A stretch of DNA of 64,000 bases, from NCBI GenBank assembly GCA_013399895.1, contig VXBA01003148.1:210-64209 (forward strand), read 5' to 3'. This document shows, piece by piece, positions 55,301-63,541 of this stretch. A model generated the notes under the pieces. The model saw only the letters and a program-made list of their open reading frames with translations. It was not told the DNA's origin and did not search any database. Positions within the stretch are counted from its first letter, which is position 1; each line of letters starts with the position of its first letter. Source of the DNA: Serilophus lunatus. Lineage: Eukaryota > Chordata > Aves > Passeriformes > Eurylaimidae. The position numbers were made by a program, and so were the translations under genes.

Positions 55301-58300
55301 GGCATTTCAATGTGAACTGTGTGAACTCTGAATTTTTGCAGTACACTCTATAGGCTAAATATGTCATTGTGAGCGTATGTCAGGCACCACCAGTGTTGCC
55401 TCATATTGTTCTATGCAGGATTGTGGATTTTCTGCTCTATCATCAGACTGGAATTTGAACTGCATGGAAATACTCATGTATTCATGAACTATTAAAGACT
55501 TGGTTATTTTTAATAGTCCTATGTCACTTATCTAGCTGTGTCTGTGCATGCCTGTGCATGGATTTAGGAACACATTTTAACCAAGAAAAAGCATAAGGTT
55601 GGAAGGGGTTTTTTTTCCTGTTTCTCTGGTAATGTAGCTTTTTTAGATTGCAGTCATGTTCATTGCTAACAAGTCACAGGTGAGCACCACATGAGCAGAT
55701 GAAGATATGATTATAATGGGTGTGTTGACAGTTCTTTATCCATAACATATGCATCTTAACATGCGCATGTGCATCTGTCACATAGTTAGCGTTGTTGCTT
55801 TTGGTTTCTTGATGATCTAGATGGACGTGTGCTGTGTTTAAAAAATATTTAACCTTTTTTGTCTCATTTTTGGCCAAATTCTTTAGAACAGTGGTCACTT
55901 TTTTTAGCCCTAACTAAGAACCTTCTTGATAATTTTATGTATGGTCTGCTTGATTAAAGTATGGAAAACTGGAATGTTGAGAAAAACATATATTGAAAGG
56001 GCTTTGGCAAAGTTGATAGAGAACACTGTTACAGAGATAACTCTAATAGACATTGCAGTGGAAGACAAACAGATTGGAAAAGTTAAAACACCCTCTCTGT
56101 CCTCCCAGGCACAGTAATAGGATCAAAATCAAGACATTTTGTTATTGGATGGTTACACAGTGTAGCTTTACTGCTAGATATCACACAAGCCATGACATCC
56201 AACTTCTGTAAGAAGACTTTGATAGCTCTAAGACTTCACTAGACTCAAACAAGGTTTAGTACCTGGTCAATATATGTATTTGACAGCAGTATTAAAATAA
56301 ACCTTCATAAAATTCCTGCTGTGAAGCAGGAAAAATATATGTTTCTGTGTTTACTCTGGTATTCTTCCTATTTATGTTCTTTGATCCTGAACTTCGATAT
56401 GAAAAGAGCAAAAAAATCATGAAAATCATGCAAAACATCCAATTGTGTTTATATTTGCTGTCTCCTCCTCAGTAACCCAGAGTACAAGGACACTCCAATG
56501 GATATTGCACAGCTTCCTCATCTGCCAGAAAAAACCTCAGAATCCTCAGAGACCTCTGACTCTGAATCGGACTCTAAGGACAACTCAGGTAACATGCATG
56601 GTATGCCTTTACACCCACAAAAGGTGCATATCATGAGAGCCACATGGTTGCCTTTCCACTTGCTTTTACTTCTCAAATATTTTTCCATTAAAAGAAAAAA
56701 AACTCATGTAAAATTAAATTGAAAAATACTAGAAAAATCCTTTAATGAACTTAGCATTTCCACAGTATTTCCATTTCCTCAGTTTTTTCATTTACTCTCT
56801 CCCTGCATTCTTGCCTACATAGCACCAAATTAAATATTTGATTTCCCCACTGTGCTTATGAACAGGTATTGTACCTTGTGCATGGGACTTGGGATTGTGA
56901 CTGTTGAATATACTTCTAGTTCTTCTTTTTCCAAAGTAGGCAGATGTTCTACTATCAGTATTTATGACCCCTTTTCTTTTTTAGATACATTCTTGAAGAG
57001 TCTCACTAGGGGGCAGTGAAGATTGAAAAAATTTGAGGATTTTCTTGGGTTAGAAGAATTATATTTAATTACAAGGTGTGGGTTCCAGCACTTGTTTCTA
57101 AGCTCTTAAAGTCTGGAACTTCAGCATTTTTTTAAAAGCTAAGCGTACTTGTCAAACTCAATATGTAAATTAGTCCTACAGATGGTCCAATGCACAGATG
57201 GTTCACACGTTCCCTGTTAGTTTTAATAGTGGTTACCTAGGTACAGGTACTGATCATCTGGCCTTGAAAGAAGCATGGTTTCCTGTGGCCCAATAAGTAA
57301 AGATGTTAATCTGCTCTAGTATGCAAGATAGGTAGATAAATGATTTTTCTCTTGTGTCTATGATAACAACCCAAAAGAGTGCGGAGAAAATGGATCACAG
57401 TGATATAAAACAAGAAAAGGCAAGAAGATTAAGCATTCATGTTCTATGATATGGCTGTTGTCTTTCATCTTTTGCTTTTATTTGTTCTCCTTTGACAGCT
57501 TGTTTAATGGTTTAAGTCAACATGCAGGCTTGTTGAACACCATCACTGGGCATCTCTTCACCCATTCCTAGTGCTTCCTTTACGCTGTCTTGTTCCTAAA
57601 TAGCCAAATAACATGTATATGGAGAACACTTTGCATTTCATATATGCACTGGAAATTTCTCCAGATGAGAAGGTTAGAAGTGCATGTGTATTTGTGATGT
57701 AGAGCTGATGCTGATGCAGAGCAAGACAGCACTCCAAAAGTGCACAGGTGTCTAGGTCTCAGAAGGAGATGACTGGGAATCTTGGAGACAGCAGACACAG
57801 GGGTTTGGTTATTATAAAGAAAATAAACAAAAATGTCGAAGTACCTGAAACTAGAGCATCTTGGATGAAACCAATGTTAGTTCAAGCTTTGGTAAAATCC
57901 CAGGCAAATATTGTGAAGCATTAGACCACCTCATCCTAAGCTCATTCTTCACCAGCTACAAACCTCAGCCAAAAAAGAAAGCATATTCAAAAAAGGAAGA
58001 AAAAAATTGTAGAAGAAATTCAGTCCTAGGTGGAACAAAAAGCTGGGTGAGACTTAGGGGTTTATGGCAGTTACTTTGCTTCTGTGGCTTTTATTTTTCA
58101 AAAGGAAAGGTATCTCTGCTGCTGCTGACACAAGCAGAAGTTGCACAGACTTGTGAAGTGCATTGCCCTGAACACCCAGGCAGCTTTCCTGCTCAACCCA
58201 CCTTCTCCAACACTTCTGAGAAATTGTTTAGTATTGACATGGCTCCAGGACTAGCCAATCTTTAGAGGAAAACTGGCCGTCCTCCTCTCCCTCTAAAACA

Positions 58301-60602
58301 AGCATGTTGAAAAGGGTAATACTTGGCTCTGATGAGTGAAAAACATCTTTTATTAGCCAACAAAAAGACTCCTGGCTGGTCTGTAAAAGATGAGGTCTCC
58401 TGAAGCTTTTTGTGACCCTTTTGAACATAGTATAATAATGGATTATATTCAGTCTCAAAGCTGCTTTGGCTCTCCAAGTCCAGTCAGTGAGCTAGAGCAT
58501 TTATCTCACCCCTATTAGAATTATAATTGAATGAATTCAGGCAAGAAGAGTGACAGCTTCTCAGTGCTGTAGCTGGGCTATTTTCAATGGTCCTTAGATG
58601 ATTTGGAACAATCAAGAATTTAATTCACTGGATGAATTTTTTCTGCATTTTTTTATATTTGTTGCCCTTCAGGAGAATATGAGAAGACAGTCTATCAACA
58701 AAACAAAATTGTTTTAACTGGTTTATTTGTTCAAATTTATACACATATGACCTGCTTCTCCTCTCACACAAGAGGAAATCAGCAGTAATTTCACTGCAGC
58801 CAGAGATACTATGCCATTTCAAAAGTGGCAATGGTCAGAGGAAAATGAGATGACTAGAATCTTCATTAGTAAATAGTGCTATACCTGGATGCCTGCCCAC
58901 TATAGGAGAACATGAATGCGAAAGAACAATCACCAGAACATAACAGTGATAATGGAATTATCCTCTTTGGATGGCACAGCTACAATACTGTTGTGCTCAC
59001 TGTTGTCAAAATTATTCTTGTCCCCCAAGCAGATTAAAAGGCCCTCCTCAAAGAAGGTGCAGCCATATAGCATAGTTTTTAGTGCATTAACAGTCCTGAG
59101 TCTGGCACCTTCATGGTGATCAAAATCTCCCAACACAACATTGCAAAAAAATGTGGCTCTACAGAAGAGAATTCCTTTTGCCAGAAAAAATTTAAAGCAA
59201 ATCAAATCCCATTGGTAAGTAGAAATCTGGACTTGAATCACAATATTATATTCCTGTTGCTAATGGTTTGTCTCACTTTCATTTTGCTCCAGAGGACAAT
59301 GAGAACTCAAAGTCAGATGAGAAAGGAAACCAGTCAGAAAACAGTGAAGACCCTGAATCTGACAGGAAGAAGTCAGGAAATCAGTCAGATAACGAAATGA
59401 ACTGTAATGATGATGGGAACAGCTCCAGCAACCAGGACAGCAGGGACAGTGATGACAGCTTTGAAAATTCTGACTTCGAGAATCAAAAGGCTCCTGAGGA
59501 CAGTTTTGGCACTCTTGGCTCTATGCAGATCAAGGTGGAGCGCTATGTTGAGAGTGAGTCAGACTTGCGGTTGCAGAACTGTGAATCACTGACCTCTGAC
59601 AGTGCCAAGGACTCAGACAGTGCAGGTGAAGTAAATGCCCAGTCTTCCAGCAAACATCAGAAGAGGAAGAAAAGGAGAAAAAAGCAAAAGGGAGGCAGCA
59701 TGACCAGGAGAAGGCTGTCAAGCACCTCAAGTCCAAATGGACTTGACTCAGCTTTGGTGGACCAGCCCCAGCTGCTCTCGTCACCAAACAGTGCCTCAGT
59801 GCTCAAAATTAAAACAGAAATCTCAGAACCTATAAATTTTGATAATGATAGCAGTATTTGGAATTACCCACCCAACAGGGAAATCTCAAGGAATGAATCA
59901 CCCTACAGTATGACCAAGCCCCCCAGCTCCGAGCACTTCCCTTCCCCCCAAGCCAGCAGTAGTTTACATGTCTCCATTCCAGACTCTGTTCTCACCCCGC
60001 CGGGGACTGAAAATACTGCCAGCCGTAAAACCCAGTTCAGCACCTCATCCAACTCGGCCTTGGCTCCTGTGTCCTCTGACCCTTTGTCACCCCCGCTTTC
60101 AGCATCTCCCAGGGACAAACATCCAGGAGGTCCCACAACGTCCAACTCTTTGTTGTACACTGGGGATCTGGAAGCCCTTCAGAGGTTACAAGCAGGCAAT
60201 GTGGTGCTTCCTTTGGTTCACAGGGTAACAGGAACCCTTGCTGCGACCAGCACTGCTGCTCAGAGGGTCTACACCACTGGCACTATTCGGTATGCTCCAG
60301 CTGAAGTTACTTTAGCCATGCAGGGCAACCTCCTCCCCAACACCCATGCTGTTAACTTTGTTGATGTTAACAGCCCCAGCTTTGGGCTAGATCCTAAAAC
60401 ACCGATGGAAATGCTCTACCACCACGTTCACCGACTCAATATGTCGGGACCGTTTGGAAGTGCTGTGAGCGGGGCCAGTCTGACCCAAATGCCTGCAGGG
60501 AATGTGTTCACAACTGCCGAAGGACTTTTTTCCACTCTTCCATTTCCTGTGTACAGCAATGGCATTCACACTACACAGACTCTGGAACGGAAAGAGGATT
60601 GA
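7250..60602 (+). CDS. NPAS3: NPAS3, 3' half (six exons joined; gene start lies upstream of window)
   Basis: NPAS3 is a nuclear bHLH-PAS transcription factor that pairs with ARNT-type partners and acts in brain development; this is family knowledge. The six exons total 1994 coding bases and splice in phase into 663 full codons and a TGA. Counting from the first full codon at 7252, residues 1-90 hold the end of the PAS-A region and linker (TLTKRGVHIKSSGYK, GRLRLRVSLSHGRTVPSQ). Residues 90-189 are PAS-B/PAC ([53 protein letters not shown]). Residues 205-305 are acidic and serine-rich. A basic cluster sits at 348-361, SUMO-type motifs IKVE at 307-310 and IKTE at 400-403, and the protein ends LERKED. 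The bHLH is not in the window. No frameshift or internal stop is present. The closest alternative is the paralogue NPAS1, but the long C-terminal region and its ending fit NPAS3. Confidence 0.97.
8548..9400 (-). mobile_element. CR1 LINE fragment, antisense to NPAS3
   Basis: On the + strand it reads as the reverse complement of a CR1 3' end. It starts TACAGAATGGCTGAGTTTGG, continues through AGTAAAGAATTTTTTCTTCT and CCTTGTCCTGTCACTGCATA, then into the reverse-transcriptase end: GCCCCAGAGCTGGACACAAT, GTGGAGTAGAGGGGGAGGGT and TCCTTCTCCTCAGGGCTGCT. The family match fades near 9400. Open frames inside it (for example 8976-9206 and 9089-9382) are reverse-strand readings of the LINE, not genes. Many substitutions and small gaps show it is old. 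Confidence 0.93.
13002..13121 (+). repeat. irregular GTGAAA minisatellite
   Basis: About 120 bases are built from AGTGAAA, AGTGAAC and AGTGGAA units of 6-8 bases, with G replacing C almost completely on this strand. Several unit junctions spell GAAAGTGAAAGT, the form of an interferon-response or IRF/PRDM1 site. Confidence 0.85.
15427..15540 (+). repeat. A/C low-complexity tract (AAACC-rich)
   Basis: About 115 bases consist of A runs broken by C or CC (AAACAAACAAAACCCCC and similar). Shorter tracts of the same type occur at 1657-1715 and 3270-3310. Confidence 0.85.
19555..19665. repeat. possible remnant of an old amniote repeat
   Basis: GAGCCAAATCCTGAGTTGTC, then AATTTCATAGGAATTCAAAC and a following AGTGAGCTACTAAGGACTC, resembles an old dispersed family seen in reptile genomes. 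Its hallmark is GGGCCAAATCCTG followed by TCAATGGGA-type sequence. The family name is not certain to me and the match is degenerate. Confidence 0.35.
21044..21100 (+). promoter_or_regulatory. candidate intronic element with PBX/HOX/MEIS-type motifs
   Basis: GGATTGACAG (21044-21053, close to a PBX-MEIS composite), TGATTTAT (21080-21087) and TGATTGAT (21093-21100, a HOX-PBX composite form) lie within 57 bases. They sit in a repeat-free AT-rich stretch that also has CAATCAATTAAT downstream near 21224. Function is inferred from motifs alone. Confidence 0.3.
23306..23365 (+). mobile_element. short CR1 3'-end fragment
   Basis: About 60 bases match the last part of the CR1 3' UTR (TTCGATGATCCTTATGGGTT, TCCTTCCAACTCAACATATT) and finish with degenerate octamers CCGTGGTTCTGTGAT. 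Nothing upstream is clearly CR1, so this is a severely 5'-truncated copy. Confidence 0.85.
25905..26597 (-). other. long antisense open frame of 230 codons, no recognised product
   Basis: This is the longest open frame in the window outside NPAS3. Its translation is rich in Ser, Phe, His, Tyr, Lys and Cys, as expected from non-coding AT-rich DNA. I recognise no domain, signal peptide or family. No CR1 or other retroelement covers it. By rough estimate an open frame this long is uncommon by chance in a window of this size but not excluded. Treat it as unproven, not as a gene. Confidence 0.12.
28482..28573 (+). promoter_or_regulatory. candidate intronic element with TAATCC/GGATTA motifs
   Basis: A perfect 9-base inverted repeat CAATCCCAC - 7 bases - GTGGGATTG at 28482-28506 is followed by GGATTA (28506-28511) and TAATCC (28568-28573). 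TAATCC is the core site of OTX/PITX-type homeodomain proteins. The dense arrangement in non-repeat sequence suggests an enhancer. This is inference from motifs only. Confidence 0.3.
30918..31111 (+). CDS. NPAS3: NPAS3 exon: PAS-A end, linker, start of PAS-B
   Basis: The acceptor TTTTCCAG ends at 30917 and the donor AATAG|GTACAG begins at 31112. The exon enters in phase 0 (GTG) and leaves two bases (AG) of a split arginine codon completed by the next exon. It encodes 64 full codons. VIHITGRLRLRVSLSHGR closes the first PAS fold and GLVVVAHALPPPTINEVR is the linker. HMFVTRVNMDLNIIYCEN begins PAS-B, with the usual first strand reading F-x-T-R-x-N-x-D. The preceding intron is 23.5 kb, the largest in the window. 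Confidence 0.96.
31790..32185. other. GC-rich island in intron, unclassified (possible retroelement or LTR piece)
   Basis: Roughly 390 bases are far richer in G and C than the surrounding AT-rich intron. The patch opens with a perfect 18-base palindrome at 31794-31811 and ends in an A-rich stretch (GAAAAATAAAAGTAAAATCC) that includes AATAAA. A 130-codon open frame (31795-32187, +) spans it, but its composition (Gly, Arg, Trp, Ala-rich) is what any GC-rich random sequence gives, and I recognise no domain. No clear target-site duplication was found by eye. Confidence 0.4.
31794..31811. repeat. perfect 18-base palindrome
   Basis: GATGCTAATATTAGCATC equals its own reverse complement. It sits exactly at the left edge of the GC-rich patch. 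Confidence 0.95.
35250..35485 (-). mobile_element. CR1 LINE 3' fragment, antisense
   Basis: The reverse complement of a CR1 3' end: TAGAATCATCTATGTTGGCA, AAGTCCACCACTAAACCATG, then CCTATTCCCTGGGAAGCCCA and TTTAAACCTCCCCTGGTGCA. The diagnostic 'holds a chain of ACCACTAAACCATGTCCCTAAG' segment points to a different CR1 subfamily from the copy at 35764. Confidence 0.92.
35764..35950 (-). mobile_element. second CR1 3' fragment, antisense, different subfamily
   Basis: It starts TAGAATATGAATGAGTTGGA and continues CAGGACACCTTAAGAATCAA, GTGCCTAAGAGCATTGTCCA, CTTGAACTCAGACAGGCTTG and GACCACTTCCCTGGGGAGCT. This is the reverse complement of the same type of 3' UTR as the copy at 1-740. It lies about 280 bases from the previous fragment in the same orientation. 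Confidence 0.92.
37022..37070 (+). repeat. interrupted CA microsatellite
   Basis: TACACACACACACA followed by GACACAAGCACACAGACA and CGCACACACA; a decayed CA repeat in the intron before the central PAS-B exon. Confidence 0.85.
37708..37814 (+). CDS. NPAS3: NPAS3 exon: central PAS-B
   Basis: The acceptor TTTTTCCTTTCTAG ends at 37707 and a strong donor ACT|GTAAGT begins at 37815. The first base completes the split arginine. Then come 35 codons from ISDYMDLTPVDIVGK to EGIRHSHLD, and the last base T starts a split leucine codon. The content is the PAS-B helical segment, with the conserved G-x-x-C-Y-x-F-I-H-x-E-D signature ([15 protein letters not shown]). A T-rich run about 140 bases upstream (37539-37566) is separate from the working acceptor tract. 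Confidence 0.96.
38470..38590. repeat. second possible remnant of the same old repeat
   Basis: AGGGCCTAATTCTTTTCTTA, TTGAATTCAGTGATAGGGCT and TGATTTACCCTGGTGTGAAA show the same theme as 19555-19665: a GGGCC-AAT-CT head, a TTGAxTTCAGTG middle and a TTTACxCTGGTGT end. The assignment rests on remembered family patterns. Confidence 0.35.
39385..39610 (+). mobile_element. ancient tRNA-derived SINE (MIR / turtle Cry-SINE-like)
   Basis: Three parts occur in the order expected of amniote tRNA-derived SINEs. The head is AGCACTGGACTAGGACTCCA GAGACCCTGG. The middle is AAGTCACTTTGCGTTACTGT with TTCTCTATGCCCATTTT. The tail is GATTGAAAACTCTATAAACA followed by CAGGGACTTTCTCCTGCTAT and TTAGTGGGGTTACAAACTTG. 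The similarity is from memory of the family consensus. The high divergence implies great age. It gives part of an open frame at 39271-39492, which is not a gene. Confidence 0.68.
39656..40335 (-). mobile_element. old CR1-type LINE fragment, antisense
   Basis: It begins AGAATCATTTAGGTTAGAAG and has the reverse-complement order of an older CR1 3' region. Landmarks are CTTCAGGCTGAACAAGCCTG, CAGACAGTCAGTCCCAAGTC and ATGCAGGACTTGGCATTTGT, the last being the complement of the reverse-transcriptase end. It is far more diverged than the other copies, so its borders are approximate. It abuts an ancient SINE at 39385-39610. Confidence 0.82.
40455..40471 (+). repeat. poly(A) run
   Basis: About 17 uninterrupted A bases in intron; no element assigned. 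Confidence 0.8.
45082..45101 (+). repeat. poly(A) run
   Basis: About 20 uninterrupted A bases. I see no retroposed sequence ending at it on either side. Confidence 0.85.
49464..49549 (+). ncRNA. candidate pre-miRNA-like hairpin (intronic)
   Basis: The left arm TACAAGAATATTGCTGTGCACA pairs by position with the right arm at 49524-49549, which reads TGTGTACACAGCAATATATTC. The pairing includes an uninterrupted 8-base core TTGCTGTG/CACAGCAA and GAATA/TATTC below it. CCAA/TTGG and AAGG/CCTT pairs continue toward a loop around AAACTGAAATC. Total length (about 86 bases) and stem size (about 30 pairs with small bulges) fit a microRNA precursor. It has the same strand as NPAS3. I do not recognise a known microRNA, and a relic of a small inverted-repeat transposon is also possible. 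Confidence 0.35.
49771..49830 (+). repeat. TAGATA / TATG-CATA microsatellite
   Basis: ATATAGATATAGATATAGAT units pass into TATGTATGTATGTATACATACATA, which makes the right part self-complementary. Confidence 0.85.
52868..52902 (+). repeat. T-rich tract ending in a cryptic acceptor-like TTTGCAG
   Basis: T runs are broken by CC, followed by TGCAG at 52901-52905. It looks like a splice acceptor, but no donor with a coding frame follows nearby. The true exon starts 310 bases downstream at 53218. Confidence 0.7.
53218..53365 (+). CDS. NPAS3: NPAS3 exon: PAS-B end and PAC segment
   Basis: The acceptor TTTTCTTGCCAG ends at 53217 and the donor CTTAG|GTAGGT begins at 53366. Two bases complete the split leucine, 48 full codons follow, and AG is left for a split serine. 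It encodes [20 protein letters not shown], which is the PAC-type strand pair with the conserved YRWMxKxGGYIWIQ core. It closes with [10 protein letters not shown], the last strand of the PAS-B fold. A loss here would remove the second dimerisation domain. Confidence 0.96.
53366..56472 (+). other. NPAS3 intron of 3.1 kb
   Basis: AT-rich intron sequence. The part 54270-54480 is less AT-rich and begins TGTCATGGTTTG, like some avian LTRs, but nothing further supports that. No exon or RNA gene is seen. Confidence 0.85.
56473..56588 (+). CDS. NPAS3: NPAS3 exon: PAS-B exit and start of acidic Ser-rich region
   Basis: A long pyrimidine tract ending CTCCTCCTCAG at 56472 precedes the exon; the donor is TCAG|GTAACA at 56589. 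The first T completes a serine codon. The 38 codons run from NPEYKDTPMDIAQLPHLPEK into a Ser/Glu/Asp-rich run (SSETSDSESDSKDNS). The final G starts a glutamate codon completed by the last exon. A second GT at 56601 would extend the exon by 12 in-frame bases; see the separate entry. Confidence 0.95.
56589..56600 (+). other. NPAS3: possible 12-base in-frame exon extension (tandem donor)
   Basis: The donor at 56589 (CAG|GTAACA) is followed 12 bases later by a second usable GT (CATG|GTATGC at 56601). Using the second site would add four residues, Gly-Asn-Met-His, before the split glutamate, without shifting the frame. The first site matches the donor consensus better. From memory, mammalian NPAS3 isoforms include a few extra residues starting with Gly at this same point, so an equivalent choice in birds is plausible. 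It is not shown by sequence alone. Confidence 0.45.
56589..59292 (+). other. NPAS3 intron of 2.7 kb
   Basis: The intron lies between the acidic-region exon and the terminal exon. No repeat is recognised. An open frame at 57861-58265 (134 codons) has a Lys-rich stretch but no family match. It shows no clear acceptor and donor pair in phase with NPAS3. Confidence 0.85.
59293..60602 (+). CDS. NPAS3: NPAS3 terminal coding exon: acidic region, basic cluster, activation region, stop
   Basis: The acceptor TTTTGCTCCAG ends at 59292; AG then completes the split glutamate. The exon has 435 further codons and TGA at 60600-60602. It begins DNENSKSDEKGNQSENSEDP, an acidic Ser/Asn-rich low-complexity segment to about 59520. 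The SUMO-type motif IKVE is encoded at 59529-59540, and a Lys/Arg block KHQKRKKRRKKQKG at 59652-59693 looks like a nuclear-localisation or DNA-contacting patch. A second motif IKTE is at 59808-59819. A Ser/Pro-rich stretch follows, then a highly ordered C-terminal block (GDLEALQRLQAGNVV, VHRVTGTLAATST, TGTIRYAPAEVTLAMQ, PMEMLYHHVHRLNMSG) ending QTLERKED. The two places where mammalian NPAS3 carries glycine runs are short here (SPQASSSLHV and KHPGGPTTSN). Confidence 0.97.
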
Positions 60603-62260
60603 AATATGACCACATACTGTGTTCAGTGTTATACTCTGAGGCATAGACTGTGTTTTAATTTAGACCTTTAATTCTAGCACTTTGAATTTGAGCAGGTCAG
60701 CTTATTATCTCAATATGATGGTCCCCATTTCATTCCCTTTCTCTTTAACTTGACTTATTCTTTAATGTAAAGATATTTTTTTATTTTTGCCTTCAGAGAG
60801 TCAAAAGTACCAGTTGCCTGCCATTTTGTCTTCTTCTGAGATGTGTGTTTTTTCCTTTGCATCTTTATTAAGATGCCTTTAATATGTGTATGCCTCTGCC
60901 ATAGAATACTCAGTGTTGTGGTAAAGAGATTTTAAAATGACAACCATTGGTTTTACTTCAAAATGATCTTGATATGATCAAGATTAAAAGAGACAAGCAT
61001 AACAATGTGCCCTGTTTGACTAAGTCAAATGAAAAGGGGGTTTTGTTCCTAATTCCTTTAAAATAGGGGATAGTATTTTAGAATTTTATGCAGAGTTTAA
61101 TTCTCTTTTTATGGTTAAGATTTTCTTACTTGCACATAAAATAATTTGGGTTCTTAAAAAGTTAATTTCTGGCCTGTGACTAGAATGTTAAAAAGTTGGA
61201 CTAAATGTTAATTACTGAAACTTTAACTTAATTTCTAAAACCATGGTGCTATCATTTATTAATCTGTAACGTCTTCATACAATATGCAGCTTGTGGGCTG
61301 GGTTTTTTGGAAAGAATGTGTTCCGTACTGGTTTATAGTGGGGTGCTGCAGTCTCCTTGGTTAGTTAAGACAAAAGCCCTCATTAACATTTGCTGCAGGA
61401 CTCAAAAATTTTACCTCCAAACTAACAAACATAGCCTCACATCAAATTTAAATGGGTCAGGAAGCCTTTTTCAAAAAGCGCTTAAAAACAAAAAACTCGA
61501 TTTAGTTGACGCAAGGAGCAGTTTCTTAGGTGCATATTGTTTTGCTTTATTTTTTTCTCAGTGTAACTGAGGCTAATTTTACAACATCAAATAACACTTC
61601 AGAGTAAAAAAAAAATTAAGAACTATTTAACATGTTTTGTTTTGTTTTTCATTTAATATTATAGAGGGAAGGTTGTAAATTTCCTTTTTTTCTTTGATTT
61701 GGGTATTTTTTGTTGATTTTTCCTTATTTCTAGTGTGAAACCAATATGTTTTAAAACTAAAGAATGGGTTAATAAGCTTGAAATAGATAACTACAACTGA
61801 AAACTGCACATTAAGCAAAAGAAAAGAAATCTCCTATTTTGTCTTTGTTGCCAGAAATCACAGTGTAGTGTCAAACACTCCAAATGACTGTCAAATATAA
61901 ATTCTTCTTCCACTCCATCTTTGGCAGCTGTTTGTTAAGGCATCTAATAACAGATGTGAGAACTGTAATGTGTACAATGTGTAAGTGTCCTTGGCTGTCA
62001 GTCTCATTGCAGTTTCAATGTGTGTTACTATATGCAGTATATACTAAGCTAATGTAGTTGTTTTGTCCTTTGTCTTCTCTGTGCTTTATCTCTAGTCCGG
62101 AGTGGTAAAGTCCCATTCCTGCAGTCCTAGTGAACCAGTGATTCTTGGGGGTTAGTGGTTTTTGTGTGGTGGCCTTCCTCTGTAATGTCACCTTATGCTG
62201 CTTCCACTGTCTGTATACCTTTTAATTTCTGCTGTTGCTTTGCTGTTGTGTATTCTAAAA

Positions 62261-62347
62261 CCTCTCTCTCCCCTTTCCTCTCTCCCCACCTCTTCCACAC
62301 TTTTTCCCCCTCTCTCTCACTCTCTCGTTTTCTCTTCTTCACTCTCA
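62261..62347 (+). repeat. CT-rich polypyrimidine tract in 3' UTR
   Basis: The tract is almost all C and T, with repeated CTCTCT blocks, inside the NPAS3 3' UTR. CUCUCU and UCUU motifs are the preferred sites of PTB-family RNA-binding proteins (family knowledge), so it may be more than a simple repeat. Confidence 0.7.
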
Positions 62348-63541
62348 GAGATAAAAGACTCTTAACTAGCTCAAGGTTAATGGAGCCATTTTTCCCACAG
62401 AGGAATTCTGGGTATGACTTACTCTTCCAGTGTACCCCACAATGCACTACAGAGTAATGCTCAGATATTAAGCAAATTGACGCCATATAGCCTCAGTTGT
62501 TAACATTCCCAGAGTCCTTGTGCTCGAACTGTAAGCAGAGGGTGCATTTCTTTGGTTTTCTCCTCGGTAGGCTGGTGGAGCAACACATAGAACCATTACC
62601 AGTGAGATACAAAATTCTTTCAAAGGTCGACTGGCACTGTTTAAAAAGGAAACTGAGCTTAGAATTGTCATATATATTTGCTTATGTGTGCAAAGCTTAT
62701 GTACTAACTCAGCTGTCCTTTGAATTTTTGATCACTCACTGCGTTGTGTCAATTTCTGCGGTAGCTTTGAATTTGAGAAGTAGGTTCAAGCCACAGAGGA
62801 GTAACAGTGAAAAAGGAATTGGATGCCAGAAATTAAATTAATGAGCTTTTAAAGGTTCCGTAGGAAGGATTTAAGTAGGTCTAAAAAAGGTGAGAAAGCT
62901 GATTGGGAAATTCAAAGTTTAATTTTGGAAGCTCTGCTCCAGCTATGGAACAATCAAAGGAGTGCACCTATCAGCTACAAAGAACAGCTAGACAGCTGTT
63001 GTTGTTTTGGGTTTTTTTTATAAATGTTACTGTGTTGTGTCAAAATGATTTCTGGTGATTTAAACTAACAGATAATCACAGCTGCTGTCTAAATCCATAG
63101 TGTTTAAAATTACAAAATGAAAAAAAAACTTCATTACCTGTGAAGACTGTGTCTGTGTTTTTAACTATTTCTTGTACAAATATATGAAATCTTTTATGAG
63201 GAGACTGGTGCCAAGTAGCTGAATAATGGGAAAAGGGATTCTGTTCGTATAAATCTTAGCAGTGTTACCAACTCTACAATATAAAAAAAAAAATTAAAAT
63301 GTTAAAAAGTGACAGCTATGGTACATTTATTTTGTGTTAAGCTAACCGAATCTAACTTCTTGAGTGCCTGGCTTATTTGAAACATTTTTTTCATTGATCA
63401 TTGATAATGCTGCAAATCAGAAATGTACATACTTCATTTACAACAGGGTTCTTTTTATACTTTTGTAGATTCTCATACATGTCATACATGGTTGTCCTTA
63501 TGTAACTTAATTTTTTTTCATCCCGCAGGTGCCATTTTCAT

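Noticed and set aside
57861..58265. 134-codon open frame between the last two NPAS3 exons, with a Lys-rich stretch
   Set aside because: No phase-compatible acceptor and donor pair, no known domain; the flanking exons already join cleanly.
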